This document shows, piece after piece, positions 24,202 through 36,169 of a DNA stretch of 64,000 nt (positions within the stretch are counted from its first letter, which is position 1; the number at the start of each line of letters is the position of its first letter). Made by a program: the position numbers and the translations under genes. The notes under the pieces were generated by a model. The model ran no database searches. It saw only the letters and a list, made by a program, of their open reading frames with translations, and was not told the origin of the DNA. Source of the stretch: Podocnemis expansa (lineage: Eukaryota > Chordata > Testudines > Podocnemididae); the NCBI GenBank assembly GCA_007922195.1, contig ML681981.1, positions 8,626,958-8,690,957 of the forward strand, written 5' to 3'.

Positions 24202-25108
24202 ATTGTTATGAGTCAGCTGAGCCAATGACCTTTCTACATCCTACTTTGCTACTCCATATTGCTTCCCAGATATGAGCAGCAATGAAGAGGAGGCAGGGAA
24301 AAATTCTGGATAATGTTAGTCTGCAACCAGTATTGGGCCCCTGTCTCTCACACCAGAGGCATCTCTGGTCAGTAACACCCAAGCTACAGCAGTAAATGCC
24401 ATTCAGTGCCTCCAACATCATCCAGGAACTGTATCTTCTGTAACATTAGCCCTGGACCAGAGAGAGCCACCAGCCCCATCCATGGACCAGTGTTGCCTAG
24501 GGGCCCCAGTATTGATTCTAGCCCTGAGAAGACCTAATTGATTCAACCTTACAAGAGCCTCGAAAGTCACCAGACCTCCCTAATGCTAAACCCAGTCTAA
24601 GATCTCTGTACTGCCTGAAGTCTAACCTTTTCTCAGATCTTTCAATTGACCAATAGGCCCCAGTCATTTTCAAGGTCTGACATCTGGCCTGATACCTAAG
24701 CCTAGGACTGGTATAGGTACTGTGAGGCTGAATCCACTCCACCTACCTGGGTAGAGCATCCTGGTGTATGGCTGCTGTAGTCAGGATGTGCCTCTTAATG
24801 TATAGCTGGGTCATATGTATAGTTGGGTGGCTTAAGTTTGAATTTCCTTTCTTTGTGGTTTAATATCAGATATGTTGTATGTATAGCAACCTTAAGTGTT
24901 TCATGATGAAGTGTGTGTGCATGAGAAATAATCAAATCCAATAAAGAAAGCATATAGTCAAGGAATTCTACAGATGAGCAAACTATAATGGTGAGTAGAT
25001 GCTAATAAAGCAGACTGTTTTCTTACCAGGTCAAAGCTCTTCATTTCTATTTTTATGTCATCTATTAAAGTTGTCTAATAATACCTCACTGTGGAGAATG
25101 AGGCCGTT

Positions 25109-25148
<40 letters not shown>

Positions 25149-26492
25149 ATATATATATATATAAATTTTTTTTTTTTTTTTAATGTGTGATACATGCACC
25201 TCACTTTACCTACTTGATATCTTGTCAGACTGCAAGGAGTTAAATCAAAGTAAGCTGTTGAGGGAGGGGAAGAGGAACAAACAGGAAACGAAAGTATGGC
25301 AAAGATAAGGTACAGTAATAGCAAGTGTCCTTGACGAAACAAGGGGGAAGCTATTAATTGGGGTGTGCTCTTACTGGACTGCAACCAAGCTGGCAAGGTT
25401 TACTCTTCCCAGATCTAATTCTGGGCTCAAAACAAATACTAATACATTAAAGATGTGAGGTTAGGGCAAAAAAAGGGGGAAAGATTGAGTGGGTTGTCAG
25501 CAGCTGCCCAGGAAACAGACAGTGACAAAGACACAGAAAAAGGGAAAACTGCAAAAAGCAGAATCTCTCTTCTAAACATAGATGGAGGTGAGAAAGAATG
25601 GAATTTACCAAAGCTTACAAAGAAAGATTTAGGATTCAGATTAAAGGAAATATGAGTACAGACCTTTGTTTTATCCCTTTTTTCTACTTGCTGTATACCC
25701 TGGGTGAATTCAATGGCAAAAAACTATGTTAACATAGAGTTACAGTTGCTGGGCGGTATGTGGTCCTCTGGCAGAATGCTGAGCAAAGATTAGGAACACA
25801 CAGTTAAGGTTGCCCATCCAAAGTCGACTTTGCACTCCTTCAGTAATGCTTCAGTTTGCCCTGGTAGCACAAATCCCTTTATTATGTCAATCTTGCAGTT
25901 GCTGAAAGGTACAAGCTCTTCATCTCTTTTCACAACCCATTCACTCTCACCCACAGGATTCCATTTAACATAAAGGACAAAAAGGAGAGAAAACTGGGCC
26001 TGCTGGTTTAACGTGATTGAAAAATAGAGGATTGACATCCACAGATGCAATTCAAGAGTGGATGAATTGCATGGTTCTGCCCTTCAGGAGAGGTACAGGA
26101 AACTAGGCCCGTCATCTGATGAATGTGCTCAAGAAGGATTGAAAGGGGCCTAACATGCAGCCCACCCTGTAACTATTCCACCCACTCTTTTATATATTAG
26201 CAGATTAAAGAGGAGATATTGTATTCTGTTTTGCAAAGGATTAAAATCCAGGTAATCCTTTGAAAGTCTGCAGTATGAGACAGATATTTGGTTAATATAT
26301 TTTCCACTAGCAATTTGTGCTTGCAGATAGTGTATTTTCATGGGCCAACATTTTATATCCCATCCTCATGGGGAGGTATTTTATGAGTTTCCCATTGCAT
26401 ATCTAGAGCTGGTTCCTTGTCACTGTCCCAAAGGCAGAGTTCCCTGGTTTTCAGCTCCTTAGCATTGTGTTATATGCTGTACTCTCTAGCCA
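24202..26492. other. Intergenic DNA with one microsatellite
   Basis: Apart from the GT/AT/T tract at 25111-25181, listed separately, I recognise nothing here. Short open frames on both strands look random. Confidence 0.4.
25111..25181. repeat. Compound microsatellite: GT, AT, poly-T
   Basis: About 17 GT units (25111-25144), then an AT run (about 25147-25163), then about 16 T (25166-25181). Likely length-polymorphic. Confidence 0.97.
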
Positions 26493-29400
26493 TCATAGAA
26501 TCATAGAGTTGGAAGGGACCTCATGAGGTCATCTAGTCCACCCCCTGCCAAAAAAGCAGGAGCACTCCCACTACATTATCCCAGCCAGGGTTTTGTCCAG
26601 CCCGGCTTTGAACATCTCCAAAGACGGAGATTCTACCACCTCCCTAGGTAGCCCATTCCAATGGTTCACCACTCGCCTAGTGAGAAAGTTTTTCCTAATA
26701 TCCAACCTCAACCTTCCCAGTTTCAACTTGAAACCATTGCTCCTTGTTCTGTCCTCTGTTACTACTGAGAACAGCCAAGCTCCATCCTCCTTGGAGCATC
26801 CCTTCAAGTAGTTGAAGGTTGCTATCAAATCCCCCTCAGTCTTTTCTTCTGCAAGCTAAACAAGCCTAGTTCCTTCAGTCTTCGGTCTTGTGCTCCAGCC
26901 CCTTGATCATTTTTGTTGCCCTCCACTGGACTCTTTCTAATTTGTCCACGCTCTTTTTGTAGTGGGGAGCCCAAAACTGGACACAGTATTCCACATGTGG
27001 CCTCACCAGTGCCAAATAGAGGGGAACAATCACATCCCTTGATCTGCTGGCAACATGTCTTCTGATGCAGCCCAGTATGCCAGCAAGCGCACACTGCTAA
27101 CTCATATCCAGCTTCCCATCCTCCATGACCCCCAGGTCCTTTTCTGCAGTGCTGCTACTTAGCTGATCAGAACCCAGCCTGTAGCACTGCATGGGGTTTT
27201 TCCATCCCAAGTGCAGGTATTTGCACTTGTGCTTGTTGAACCTCATGTGATTTCTATTGGCCCACTCCTCCAATTTGTCAAGGTCTCCCTGAATCCTGTC
27301 CCTGCCCTCCAGCATGTCTACCATTCCCCCCCCCCAGCTTGATGTCATCCACAAACTTACTGAGTGCAATCTATCCCATCATCCAGATCATTAATGAAAA
27401 TGTTGAACAAAACTGGCCCCAGGACCGACCCCTGGGGCACACCACTCGTTACTGGTTGCCAACTAGACATGGAACCATTGATTCCTACATGCTGAAACCG
27501 TTGAACCTAGCCAGTTCTCTATCCGCCTTACAGTCCACACATCCAACCCATACTTCCTTAACTTGCCGATGAGAATGCTGTGGGAAACCATATCAAAAGC
27601 CTTGCTTAAAGTCGAGGTATATCACATCAATGGCTCTTCTCACATCCACAAACACAGTCATCTCATCATAGAAGGTGATGAGGTTGGTCAGGTACAATTT
27701 ACCCTTGGTGAATCCATGCTGACTGTTCCTGATCATACGATTTTCCTCCAAGTGTTTCAGGATGGATTCTTTGAGAACCTGCTCCATGATTTTTCCAGGG
27801 ATTGAGGTGAGGCTGACAGGTCTGTAATTCCCCAGATCCTCCTTTTTCCCTTTTTTGAAGATAGGCACTATATTTGTTTTTTTCCAGTCCTCTGGCACCT
27901 CCACCATTCGCCATGAGTTTTCAAAGATAATGGTCATCAGTACTGCTATCTCATCAGCCAACTCCCTCAGCACCCTCAGATGCAGTTCATCTGGCCCCAT
28001 GGACTTGTGCACATCCTTCTTCTTTACGTAGACCCTAACCTGACCTTCCGTCACCAAGGGCCTCTCTTCTTCTCTCCAATCTGCCATACCCAGTGTAGTG
28101 GGACAGGAGCTGGCCCTGCCTGTGAAAACTGAAGTAAAAAAAAGCATTGAGCACTTCGGCTTTTTCTTCATCCTCCATCACGAGGATACCTGCCCCATTC
28201 AGTAAGGGACCTACACCATCCCTGATCCTCTTCTTGTTATTGACATACTTGTAGAACCCCTTTCTGTTATCCTTCACATCCCTTGCTAGCTGCAACTCCA
28301 ATAGTCCTTTGGCCTTTCTGATTTTATCCCTGCAGTCCTGAGCAATATCTTTATATACCTCCTTAGTCATCTGTCCAAGCCTCCACTTCCTGTAAGCTTC
28401 CTTTTTATGCTTTAGCTCAGTACAGAGTTCTCTGTTAAGCCACACTGGGCCCTACCACGTTTGCTGTTCTTTCTGCTCATAGGAATGATATCTTTCTATG
28501 CCCTTAGCAGGGTCTCTGTAAAATTCAGCCAGCTCTCTTGGAGGCCTTTCCCCTTCAGATCAGCCTCCCAAGAGATCTTGCCCATCAGTTCCCTGAGGGA
28601 GCCAAAATCTGCTTTTCTGAAGTCCAGGGTCTGTGTTTTGCTTCTTTCCTTTTTTCCATCACTCAGCATCTTGAACTCCATTATCTCAAGGTCACTGCTG
28701 CTGAGCTTACCATTCACTTCTATGTTCACAATGAATTCTTCTCTGTTTGTGAGCAGCAGGTCAAGAGGTGCAAGGCCCCTAGTTGGTTCCTCCAGCATTT
28801 GTACCGGCAAGTTGTCTGCAATGCTCTCCAAAAACTTCCTGGATTGCCTGTGCACTGCTGTATTGGCCTCCCAGCAGATGTCAGGGTAGTTGAAGTCCCC
28901 CATGAGAACCAGGGCCTGTGATCTAGAAACTTCTGCTAGTTGACCATACAATGCTTCATCCACCTCCTCCTTCTGGTCTGGAAGTCTATAGCAGACACCC
29001 ACCACGACATCCCCCTTGTTGCCTTCTTCTCTAAACTTAACCCACAGACTTTCAACTGGCTCATTTCCACTTCCGTAATGGAGCTCTGAGCAGTCATAGA
29101 GCTCTTTTACATATAGTGCTACTCCTCCCCCTCTTCTTCCCTGCTTGTTCTTCCTGAACAATTTATATCCATCCATGGTAGAGCTCTAGTCATGCAAGCT
29201 ATCCCACCACGTCTCTGTTATTCCAATTATATGATAGTTCCTTGTCTGTGCCAGTACTACCAGTTCTTCCTGCTTGCTTCCCAGGTTCCTCGCATTCATG
29301 TACAGGCACCTAAGATACCAGGTTGATTGCCCTACTTTCCTGTGTCAATTTTCAATTCTCTTGCATCTCCCACCTTGCATTTTCTCTCTGTGGTGTTCTC

Positions 29401-29605
29401 CTACACTTGCCTCAGGTATTAAAGCTTCATTAGAACATCTAACACAATTATTTGATCCCCTCCTCGTGTTCCAACTACCCTCTCTTTTATCCCTGGTTTT
29501 ACAGTCCCAGCACCCTGCAAGTTCCATCCCTTTCCCCAGGTCTGCCACATTGTGACTTACCTGTGGGCTTTGATCTCCTTTCCCTTCCTCACCTGGAAGA
29601 GAAGA
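26493..29605 (-). mobile_element. CR1 LINE, nearly full ORF2, decayed
   Basis: A minus-strand CR1 with its 3' end at 26493 (ATAGAATC-type repeats, then 'agttggaagggacctcatga') and its 5' limit near the ORF1/ORF2 junction. ORF2 is broken into at least six pieces. 29345-29629 is the N-terminal region (EGSWNTRRGSNNC). 28496-29176 is the endonuclease ([21 protein letters not shown] where the young copy has SSDHEMIEF). 28035-28445 and 27593-28171 span linker and early RT ([13 protein letters not shown]). 27097-27369 and 26571-26828 are the C-terminal parts. FADD of the RT active site reads FVDD. Frameshifts, stops and loss of the SDH histidine show it is dead and older than the copy at 3887. Confidence 0.93.
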
Positions 29606-30089
29606 TAGATTGAATCTTGAAATGTCCATCTCAAAATCAGAAAACGAAAGCTACTCTTTAAGCAGACACAACCCCCCCCCCAAATGCCAGCCCCTAGAGA
29701 ACACCTAGTGGTAAGTTTCTTAATTTAAAACTTAGTAAGGGGGAGTGAACTACCCATTTAGAGCATCCTATCTCTGTCAGATCTATGATGAAAAGAAAGC
29801 ATAGAACACTGTTGCAGCTGAATGTTAGGACTGCTACAGAAGATTTGTGAACCAGTGGGGCTTCTTCATTGTCAATTGACTAACATGCTGGGTGTCTGTA
29901 CGATGAACAGGAATCAAAAGCCAGCAGCAGCAGGAACTTTGCTTAAAGGCACTTAATTTGTTGCCAAAAGGAAACAAACATCTTTGCACACATCTGACTC
30001 ACTCCAGAGGAGAAAGAAGAGACAGACGTGGAAATAATGAACCCAGAGCTTGCTAGATATTGGCACTTGTGAGTAGGACTGTGAAGCAT
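29606..30089. other. Intergenic DNA, nothing recognised
   Basis: Short AT-rich spacer between the CR1 and the next dispersed repeat. Confidence 0.4.
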
Positions 30090-31010
30090 TGAACCCCCAT
30101 GTGATACTGTACCCCATGTTCACTTTTATATGGTTATGTTTTGTACAAAGTGTGCCTTGTGAATAATCATTTGAAAACTCATAATCTGCTGAACATTAAG
30201 TTGGTGAAATGGATGCAACATCACTGCATGTAAAAATTATGAAGATTTGCTATGCAATTGTTAATGAAATATATTATGAGTCTGTGTAACGCCCAGTGAC
30301 CCTTTTCTGAAATATAAAAACACACTGGGACACCAGCACATTGCTAAAAGGCCATTACACATTTAATCAGCTACTCACCAGCAGGAATTTTCATTTCCTC
30401 CAAGAAACACTTAAAACTTCCCATACATGGGAGGCTGGCTGTACTATGTTGGGGGATAATTCTCAAAGAGAGGAGTGGGAGATAAGACTAAGAGACAGTG
30501 ACTGCCACCTCTCCTTTCCCTCTCCATCTCTTCTCACAGCAGCAAGATTACTTGAAGGAAAGAAGAAACATCATTGAACTGATGGTGTGGTCCTGGCTGG
30601 AGGTTTTCCAGCCTGCACCAACTGCTATGGCTTTTGGTGAGAAAAAAAATCCTTTTTTTCTGCTTTTTAAACATGTTAGACTTGGTAAAGCTTAGGAATT
30701 AGCTTGCATTTTTATCATTTTATTTCTTTTGTAGCCAATCCTGACTTAAATGCATCTATACATGTAATCACTTAAAATCTGTCTTGCCCTAATAAATCAC
30801 CTTATTTTATTGTTTTATCGTAAGCAGTGTATGTTTGGAATAAAGTGTGTGGGAAACACCATTTGGGATAACAAGGCCAGTGCGTATATCATTCCCAGTG
30901 TGGAATGATGGATTTATTATGTGTTTGCACTGTTCAGGAGAGTACTGAGCAATGTAAGATGCACATTTATATGTGGGTGTTGTGCTGTACATAATTCATA
31001 GATGGCTGGA
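30090..31010 (+). repeat. Dispersed repeat, family not named
   Basis: Phrases such as 'tcatttgaaaactcataatc', 'gcaacatcactgcatgtaaa' and 'gggaaacaccatttgggata' match my memory of a high-copy turtle repeat whose class I cannot name. An internal stretch (about 30330-30700) looks less repeat-like and may be a later insertion. It is non-coding. Limits are approximate. Confidence 0.4.
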
Positions 31011-31724
31011 AGGGTATTCATACACTCTGCTGGAAGTGGTTTTAACATGCTGTGTATGAGCCAACTCTGGAGAAGGTTGTTCATCAGCAAGCAATGTAAA
31101 AGATAACCCAGATTAGAGACTCAATGGGACACCATCATTCAACAATTGAAATTGGACCTGGGGGATGTCACAAGGACTGAGTACACTTTCTTTACCACCT
31201 TGCTTCTCTCATTAGGCAAAACAAAATAATCGCAATCTTGTTTTCATGCAGGTGAAACCCCATTGAAGATAATGGAACTTTTGCTCATGTGGGAACTGCA
31301 AGCTTAATTCTGTTAATATAGTAAAAGATTGACCATATTTAATTAGTTACTAAGTTACAGACTGAATATGACTGCTAACTCATTTTTTGAAACTCAGAAT
31401 AATCCTTTACCTGTATGACTAAGCAGGAAGCATAATCAATTAACAGAGTGGACCTTTTCTGGATCTTGAGTGACACTTTCTCAGTAGGGGGTAAGGAAGG
31501 CCTCACAAGATATCAGGTTGTTCATGGAATTAGACTGAACCTTCAATTTTTTAAATAGCTTCTTCTCTGCATCTCTATTGCCAATCATAGCTTTCATCAT
31601 TTGCTCAGGGTACTACATTTAGGAAAAAACATTAGGCAATATGAAGCTGTTTTCATATGCTCCATCCTTGAGCCTCTCCAGTCTGGCGTCTGCCCTCTTG
31701 TGCGATTGAAAGTGGTTTTATCAA

Positions 31725-31800
31725 GACAAACAGAGTCTTGTGGCACTTTTAAAGACTAATGAATTTATTCATTTATTTACCAAGGTATCTAATATATCGT
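31725..31800 (-). mobile_element. Fragment of the short hammerhead family
   Basis: Contains 'agtcttgtggcacttttaaa' followed by 'gactaatgaatttattc', the antisense of the family's 3' module. Neither terminus nor the hammerhead remains. Confidence 0.55.
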
Positions 31801-32699
31801 CCTGGCTAAATCTCAGGGTCTCTCTCTTGTTTTTAGCCTGCTCCCTCTTGGCTGCTTTTGACAGCATTAATCTGCCTCTCCTTCTCTTGGCTTTTCTTGA
31901 TGCCTGCCTTGCTCCCCTCAGATTATACAAAGTAATTGCCATCTTTACGTTATTCTGGGATAGAGTGCACTTTAAGGTCATCCTGTAGCTCACAAACAGA
32001 TTAGCCAGGGTGCAATTTAGGAGATTCCCTGTTCTGCCTCAGTGATCTGTTTAAATAAAAAGATGAAGTTGAGTGAGAGCAGGACAGAGAGGGACCAGCC
32101 TACAAACTGAATAGCTTGCAAAAGGGTGCGATCACTCTTCAGTTACAAGAAATTAGCCTGATCAGACACAGTAGCTATGTTGTGGACTTCTTGTTTGGGA
32201 GATTTGAACCTTGGTCCTAAGGGCCTTTGATTTGTTGTTATACATACTCCTTCCAGGGGCTTCAGTACAGAAGACAATTTTTTCGGTAGTTTGGCTTGGC
32301 TTCTTATTTATTGTCTTGATGTGTGCAAGTAGATTGGTTGACACCCAGTAAGGTGGAGCTTACCTGCAGAGCCACATTTGACTAGAAGAGGTGGTTAGGG
32401 TGGCCCATCTCTTTACAAATCCCTTTGAGAGCCTCTTTGAATGATTATCATCATTTGAATTACTGTGCAATAGCACTGAGAGGTTCCTATGGCTCCCTCT
32501 TTTCATTGCATTAGAGGCAAAGTACATTTGCTTGTCTGTGAAAGCCCTTCACATCATAGTCCCTCCATATTTTTTCTTGTGTCTTTTCTTATTTGCTCCA
32601 CAACCACTTTCTGACAGCTAAAGTCATTCTCTATTACCTGTCCTCTGGTGTTCTCCTACGCATCCTTCTTACTGATTTCATACTCATTCATCCAATTTA
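31801..32699. other. Intergenic DNA, nothing recognised
   Basis: No repeat or exon is recognised. A basic open frame on the - strand (31769-31993, rich in Arg and Lys) lacks any motif and is not called. Confidence 0.4.
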
Positions 32700-33690
32700 T
32701 AAAGATCATTCTGAATTCAAATCCTCTACAAAATGATTCCAAACTCTCCTAGCTTGGTGTCTTCTGCAGATTTTGTAAGTATACTCTCATCTCCATCATC
32801 TAATTTGTTAATGAAAATATTGAATAGTAGCAAACCTAGAACAGACCCAGGGGCATTGTTGCCACTGGGCCCATTGCAGCCCCATGTGTCTCCAGCCCTG
32901 CCCTGGCTGTGGCAGGGACTGGATTGGGCCCAGGCTGCCTGCCACTGGCTGGCAACAGCTGGGGCTGGATCTGGGCTGGGGCTACCTGACACACTGCCGC
33001 TGGCCAGCAGAGGCTGGATTGTGCACAGGGGCGGGGTTGTGCAGCAGGGGGCATGGCCTGACCCTTTTATCAGGGCAGTGACGGCCCTGGACAGATCCCT
33101 GCAGGACCCCACTAGATCCATCTCTGAGTTTCACAGTGAACTATGGATAACTACTCTTTGTGAACAATCTTCCAATCAGTTACGCATCCGCCTTATAGTA
33201 ATGTCACCTAGATTATATTTCCTTAATTTGTTTATGAGAATGTCATGTGAGGCAGTGTGCAAAAGTCCTCTGAAGTCTAGATCTATCACTTCTTCAGCTT
33301 CCTCTGTATACGTTAGGCTGGAAACTCTGTCAAAGAAGGAGACTAGGACTTGATGGGATTTGTTCTATGCAGTCTATCACCTTAGTATATTCTAGGTTTG
33401 ATCAGATTAAACTATCCATTTCAATATCTTTTTGAATATCAAAGCTAGACTGATGGGTCTAAAAGTCTCTAGGTCCTCCTCCTTTCCCATTTTAAAGACA
33501 GGGACTATGTTTGCCCTTCCCAAGTGGTCTGAGGCCTCACCTGTCCTCTGTGAATTCTTGAAGATTATCACTAATGGTTCAGAAATTGTTTTGGCTAGTT
33601 CTTTAGTGCCCTAGGGTGAATTTCATCAGGTCCTGCTGACCTACCTACCTTGTCTAAATATTCTTGAAACTGATGATGGGAGCATGTTGA
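32700..33690 (-). mobile_element. Old CR1-type LINE fragment (reverse transcriptase)
   Basis: On the - strand, 32726-32850 reads LLLFNIFINKLDD then SAEDTKLG, aligning with [11 protein letters not shown] and FADDTKLGG of the young CR1. 33090-33690 continues with degraded RT text, including antisense of the '[10 protein letters not shown]' region near 33615-33640. Divergence is much higher than in the other copies. A GC-rich 242-bp insertion (32848-33089) splits it. Confidence 0.8.
32848..33089. mobile_element. Probable hAT-like insertion in the old CR1
   Basis: GC-rich sequence that interrupts the CR1 alignment. The ends are short and inverted: CAGGGGCATTG on the left, CAGGGCCGTCACTGCC read inward from the right. 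The flanks AACAGACC and GACAGATC match at 6 of 8. No coding capacity is supported. Confidence 0.55.
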
Positions 33691-36169
33691 GGTAACCATC
33701 TGTGTCCTGCACCTTTATCTAGTAGCTCACACATCTGAGGGCTTTAAAGAAATTTTGTCAGAAAGTTCACAAATCTGAAGTCTCTGAACTGATTTAGTAT
33801 CTTTAGGTATTGGCGTCTACTATGTTGCTTTTTTCTGTTGTGGATCAGGTTGTAACCCATGAGCAAATGTTCCCAAGAATGGTACTACAGTGAATTATAA
33901 TTTCATTTTGTTTTTATTCAGTTTCAGATTTACTTCTCTGGAACTTTCTAGCAGTTTGATGTCCTGACCATGATCACCACAGCTTCAGCTTTGCTGTCTC
34001 CATGTTGGTATGTTAGAATATCATCAGCTATGACACTTATCCTTGAATGTGCTGTTGGTATGCATTGCTAGCAATGTTGATTATTTCCCTGCTGGAGGCT
34101 GGGTCCCAAGAGGCATTCTCATCCATCTTTATATACCTACTGGTATCCAAAATATGGAAAAATAGCAGCTTTCTCTATCCAGTATCACTTATGAATATCT
34201 GTCTTTAACATCAAGTACAAAGTCAGGTAATATTTCATCAGTTGTAGGCATTTGGTAGTGAGCTATTCTTAGTTCTTTGTTTAAATTAGTTGGTTCTATG
34301 CAAATAAATAGTTTGTCTGGCTTCTCAATAGCTACCATACTGCATATCCTACTTCAGAGTTCTGTGAATTTAGCAGTAATACCTTCTTTTTCCATATGCT
34401 TCATGTGTTCTTTTAATACAGTTGGCATTCAGAGATGCAAATACTGTAGTGGTTGAATGGTATTATCTGTTTGTAAGGTGTAATATGCACAAAGGACAGG
34501 CCAGCCTTTCAAACACATCTTGATTATCTTTTAATAGCTTTGCTAAAAAAATGTTACATTACATTGTTTGCTTTGGATATGTTATTTGGTTTGCTTGTAC
34601 GTCTATCTTGTCAAACGTCTGTCCCAGCATGAGTGTCAGCAAGTCCATGAATTAAATGGTCTGTGCTCTCTGAAATTTTAGTCTGTAAACTTTCCTTGAT
34701 ACTCTTTTTGTATTTTACATTGTCTTAGTGGAATTATGATCATGCCACCATATAATTTTAATTTGACTTTGCTTGGTTGCAATTTCGCTTTCTTCTTTTC
34801 CAGAAAACTGAGGAATTCTTTAGAACCTAGCATGTTCGCTAATGGCCCATTGTGCATTTGGCTTTCAGTACTGTTGACAAATTCCAAGGCGGTAGTTGTG
34901 TTCTTTTGCTGGACTGAACTAAGGAGGACTCCTTGTTAGCATCCTGTTTGTGTCTGTGCTGCTGCCTTGTCTTTGCTTGTGAAGCTAGTTTGAGCATTAT
35001 AAACCATTTTTTTCAGCCGTTATGCACTGCAGTAATGTAATACATGCAAAATCTCATGTTCTGCCTCACTGATTCCTCAATATGGTGCAATTTTTCCCCC
35101 CCTTTCTCATCTGCAAGCTTTGCCATAATGATTTCTCTTACGACAGCTATTGTATATGGTTCACTTATGCAGGGCTTTTTCCATATTTATGTCTTTCTCT
35201 GCAGTTAAGCATCCTCACTCATACCTCTGGTCTTTCTTTGTGTTGTCTGTCTCCTCTTCTTTGGATTTGCTCTTGCATGAATTTTAGATTTTATTTTTTT
35301 TTCTGTTTTACTACTTTCCCTGTGCTGCTTGCTGACTTTATATCTGCTTCACTCTTTCTCTGCAATTGAATATGAACTTCTTCACTAGTTTTGGACATAT
35401 TTATAGCTCCTGGTAGAGTTAGTGTGGGCTCTCTACACGGTCTCATTCCAGCTTTGGCATCTTTCATCCCTACTATTAATCTATTACAAATTTGTTCATC
35501 TTTTAAGATTTGATAATCATGAGTCAACCATTGTCTACAGCCTGGCAATACACAGATCTTGTTTCTGCAGATTCTTGATCAGAATTGTTGATTAATGCTT
35601 TTCATATATGACTTGTTTTGTGGGTTGAAAATTCTTTTGAGGCACTTCTATGATTTTACGAAGTCCTACTGGTCTGCTACTGATGTATCTAAATGCTGTT
35701 GGAGTGCAAGTCTGCTTTTGTCCATCACAATGTATAGTATGGCTGCTGGCTGTTCTGTTTTTTGTTTCCCTGAGCTATTCTGTAGTTTTCCCATTGTGGT
35801 CTAAAGAATCTAAACACATCCCCTTTATGGCCATCTGCTCAGGAACAGGAACCCACTATCCAGCCATGATTATTGTTTCATCTGTATGTTCTTTGGTGGG
35901 GGGGGAGGGGTGTAGGAGGGTGCTCTTGTTTAGTTTATGGGGGGGCTTTTTGGTTTCTGGTTTCCTGTGCCTGTAGCTGCCGACTCACTTCTGACACCAT
36001 GTTCAGTGTTCAAGCTGAACTGAGAGCATTCACACAGTGGAACATTCAGATTTGATTCTTTACTCCCTACATCCATCTCTCTCTCATCGAACACTTTTGG
36101 AAAGTAGAGTTCTCTACATTCCTATAAATAATCATTTCCATAAGCATCTTTTCATACTGTAACACCACT
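33691..36169. other. Intergenic DNA, one element remnant
   Basis: 34876-34940 contains scrambled pieces of the short family ('ttttgctggactgaactaag', 'gactccttgttagc'). The rest is T-rich and unassigned. Confidence 0.4.

Noticed and set aside
25111..25163. GT/AT tract as part of a regular array such as CRISPR
   Set aside because: A plain dinucleotide microsatellite in vertebrate DNA.
28461..28921. Open frames of 142 and 127 codons on the + strand
   Set aside because: Antisense shadows of the CR1 endonuclease coding region on the - strand.
31769..31993. Basic 74-codon frame on the - strand
   Set aside because: Arg/Lys-rich but with no motif, no splice context and no family I recognise.
32733..33353. 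Open frame of 206 codons on the + strand
   Set aside because: Antisense to an old CR1 reverse transcriptase and to the GC-rich insertion inside it.
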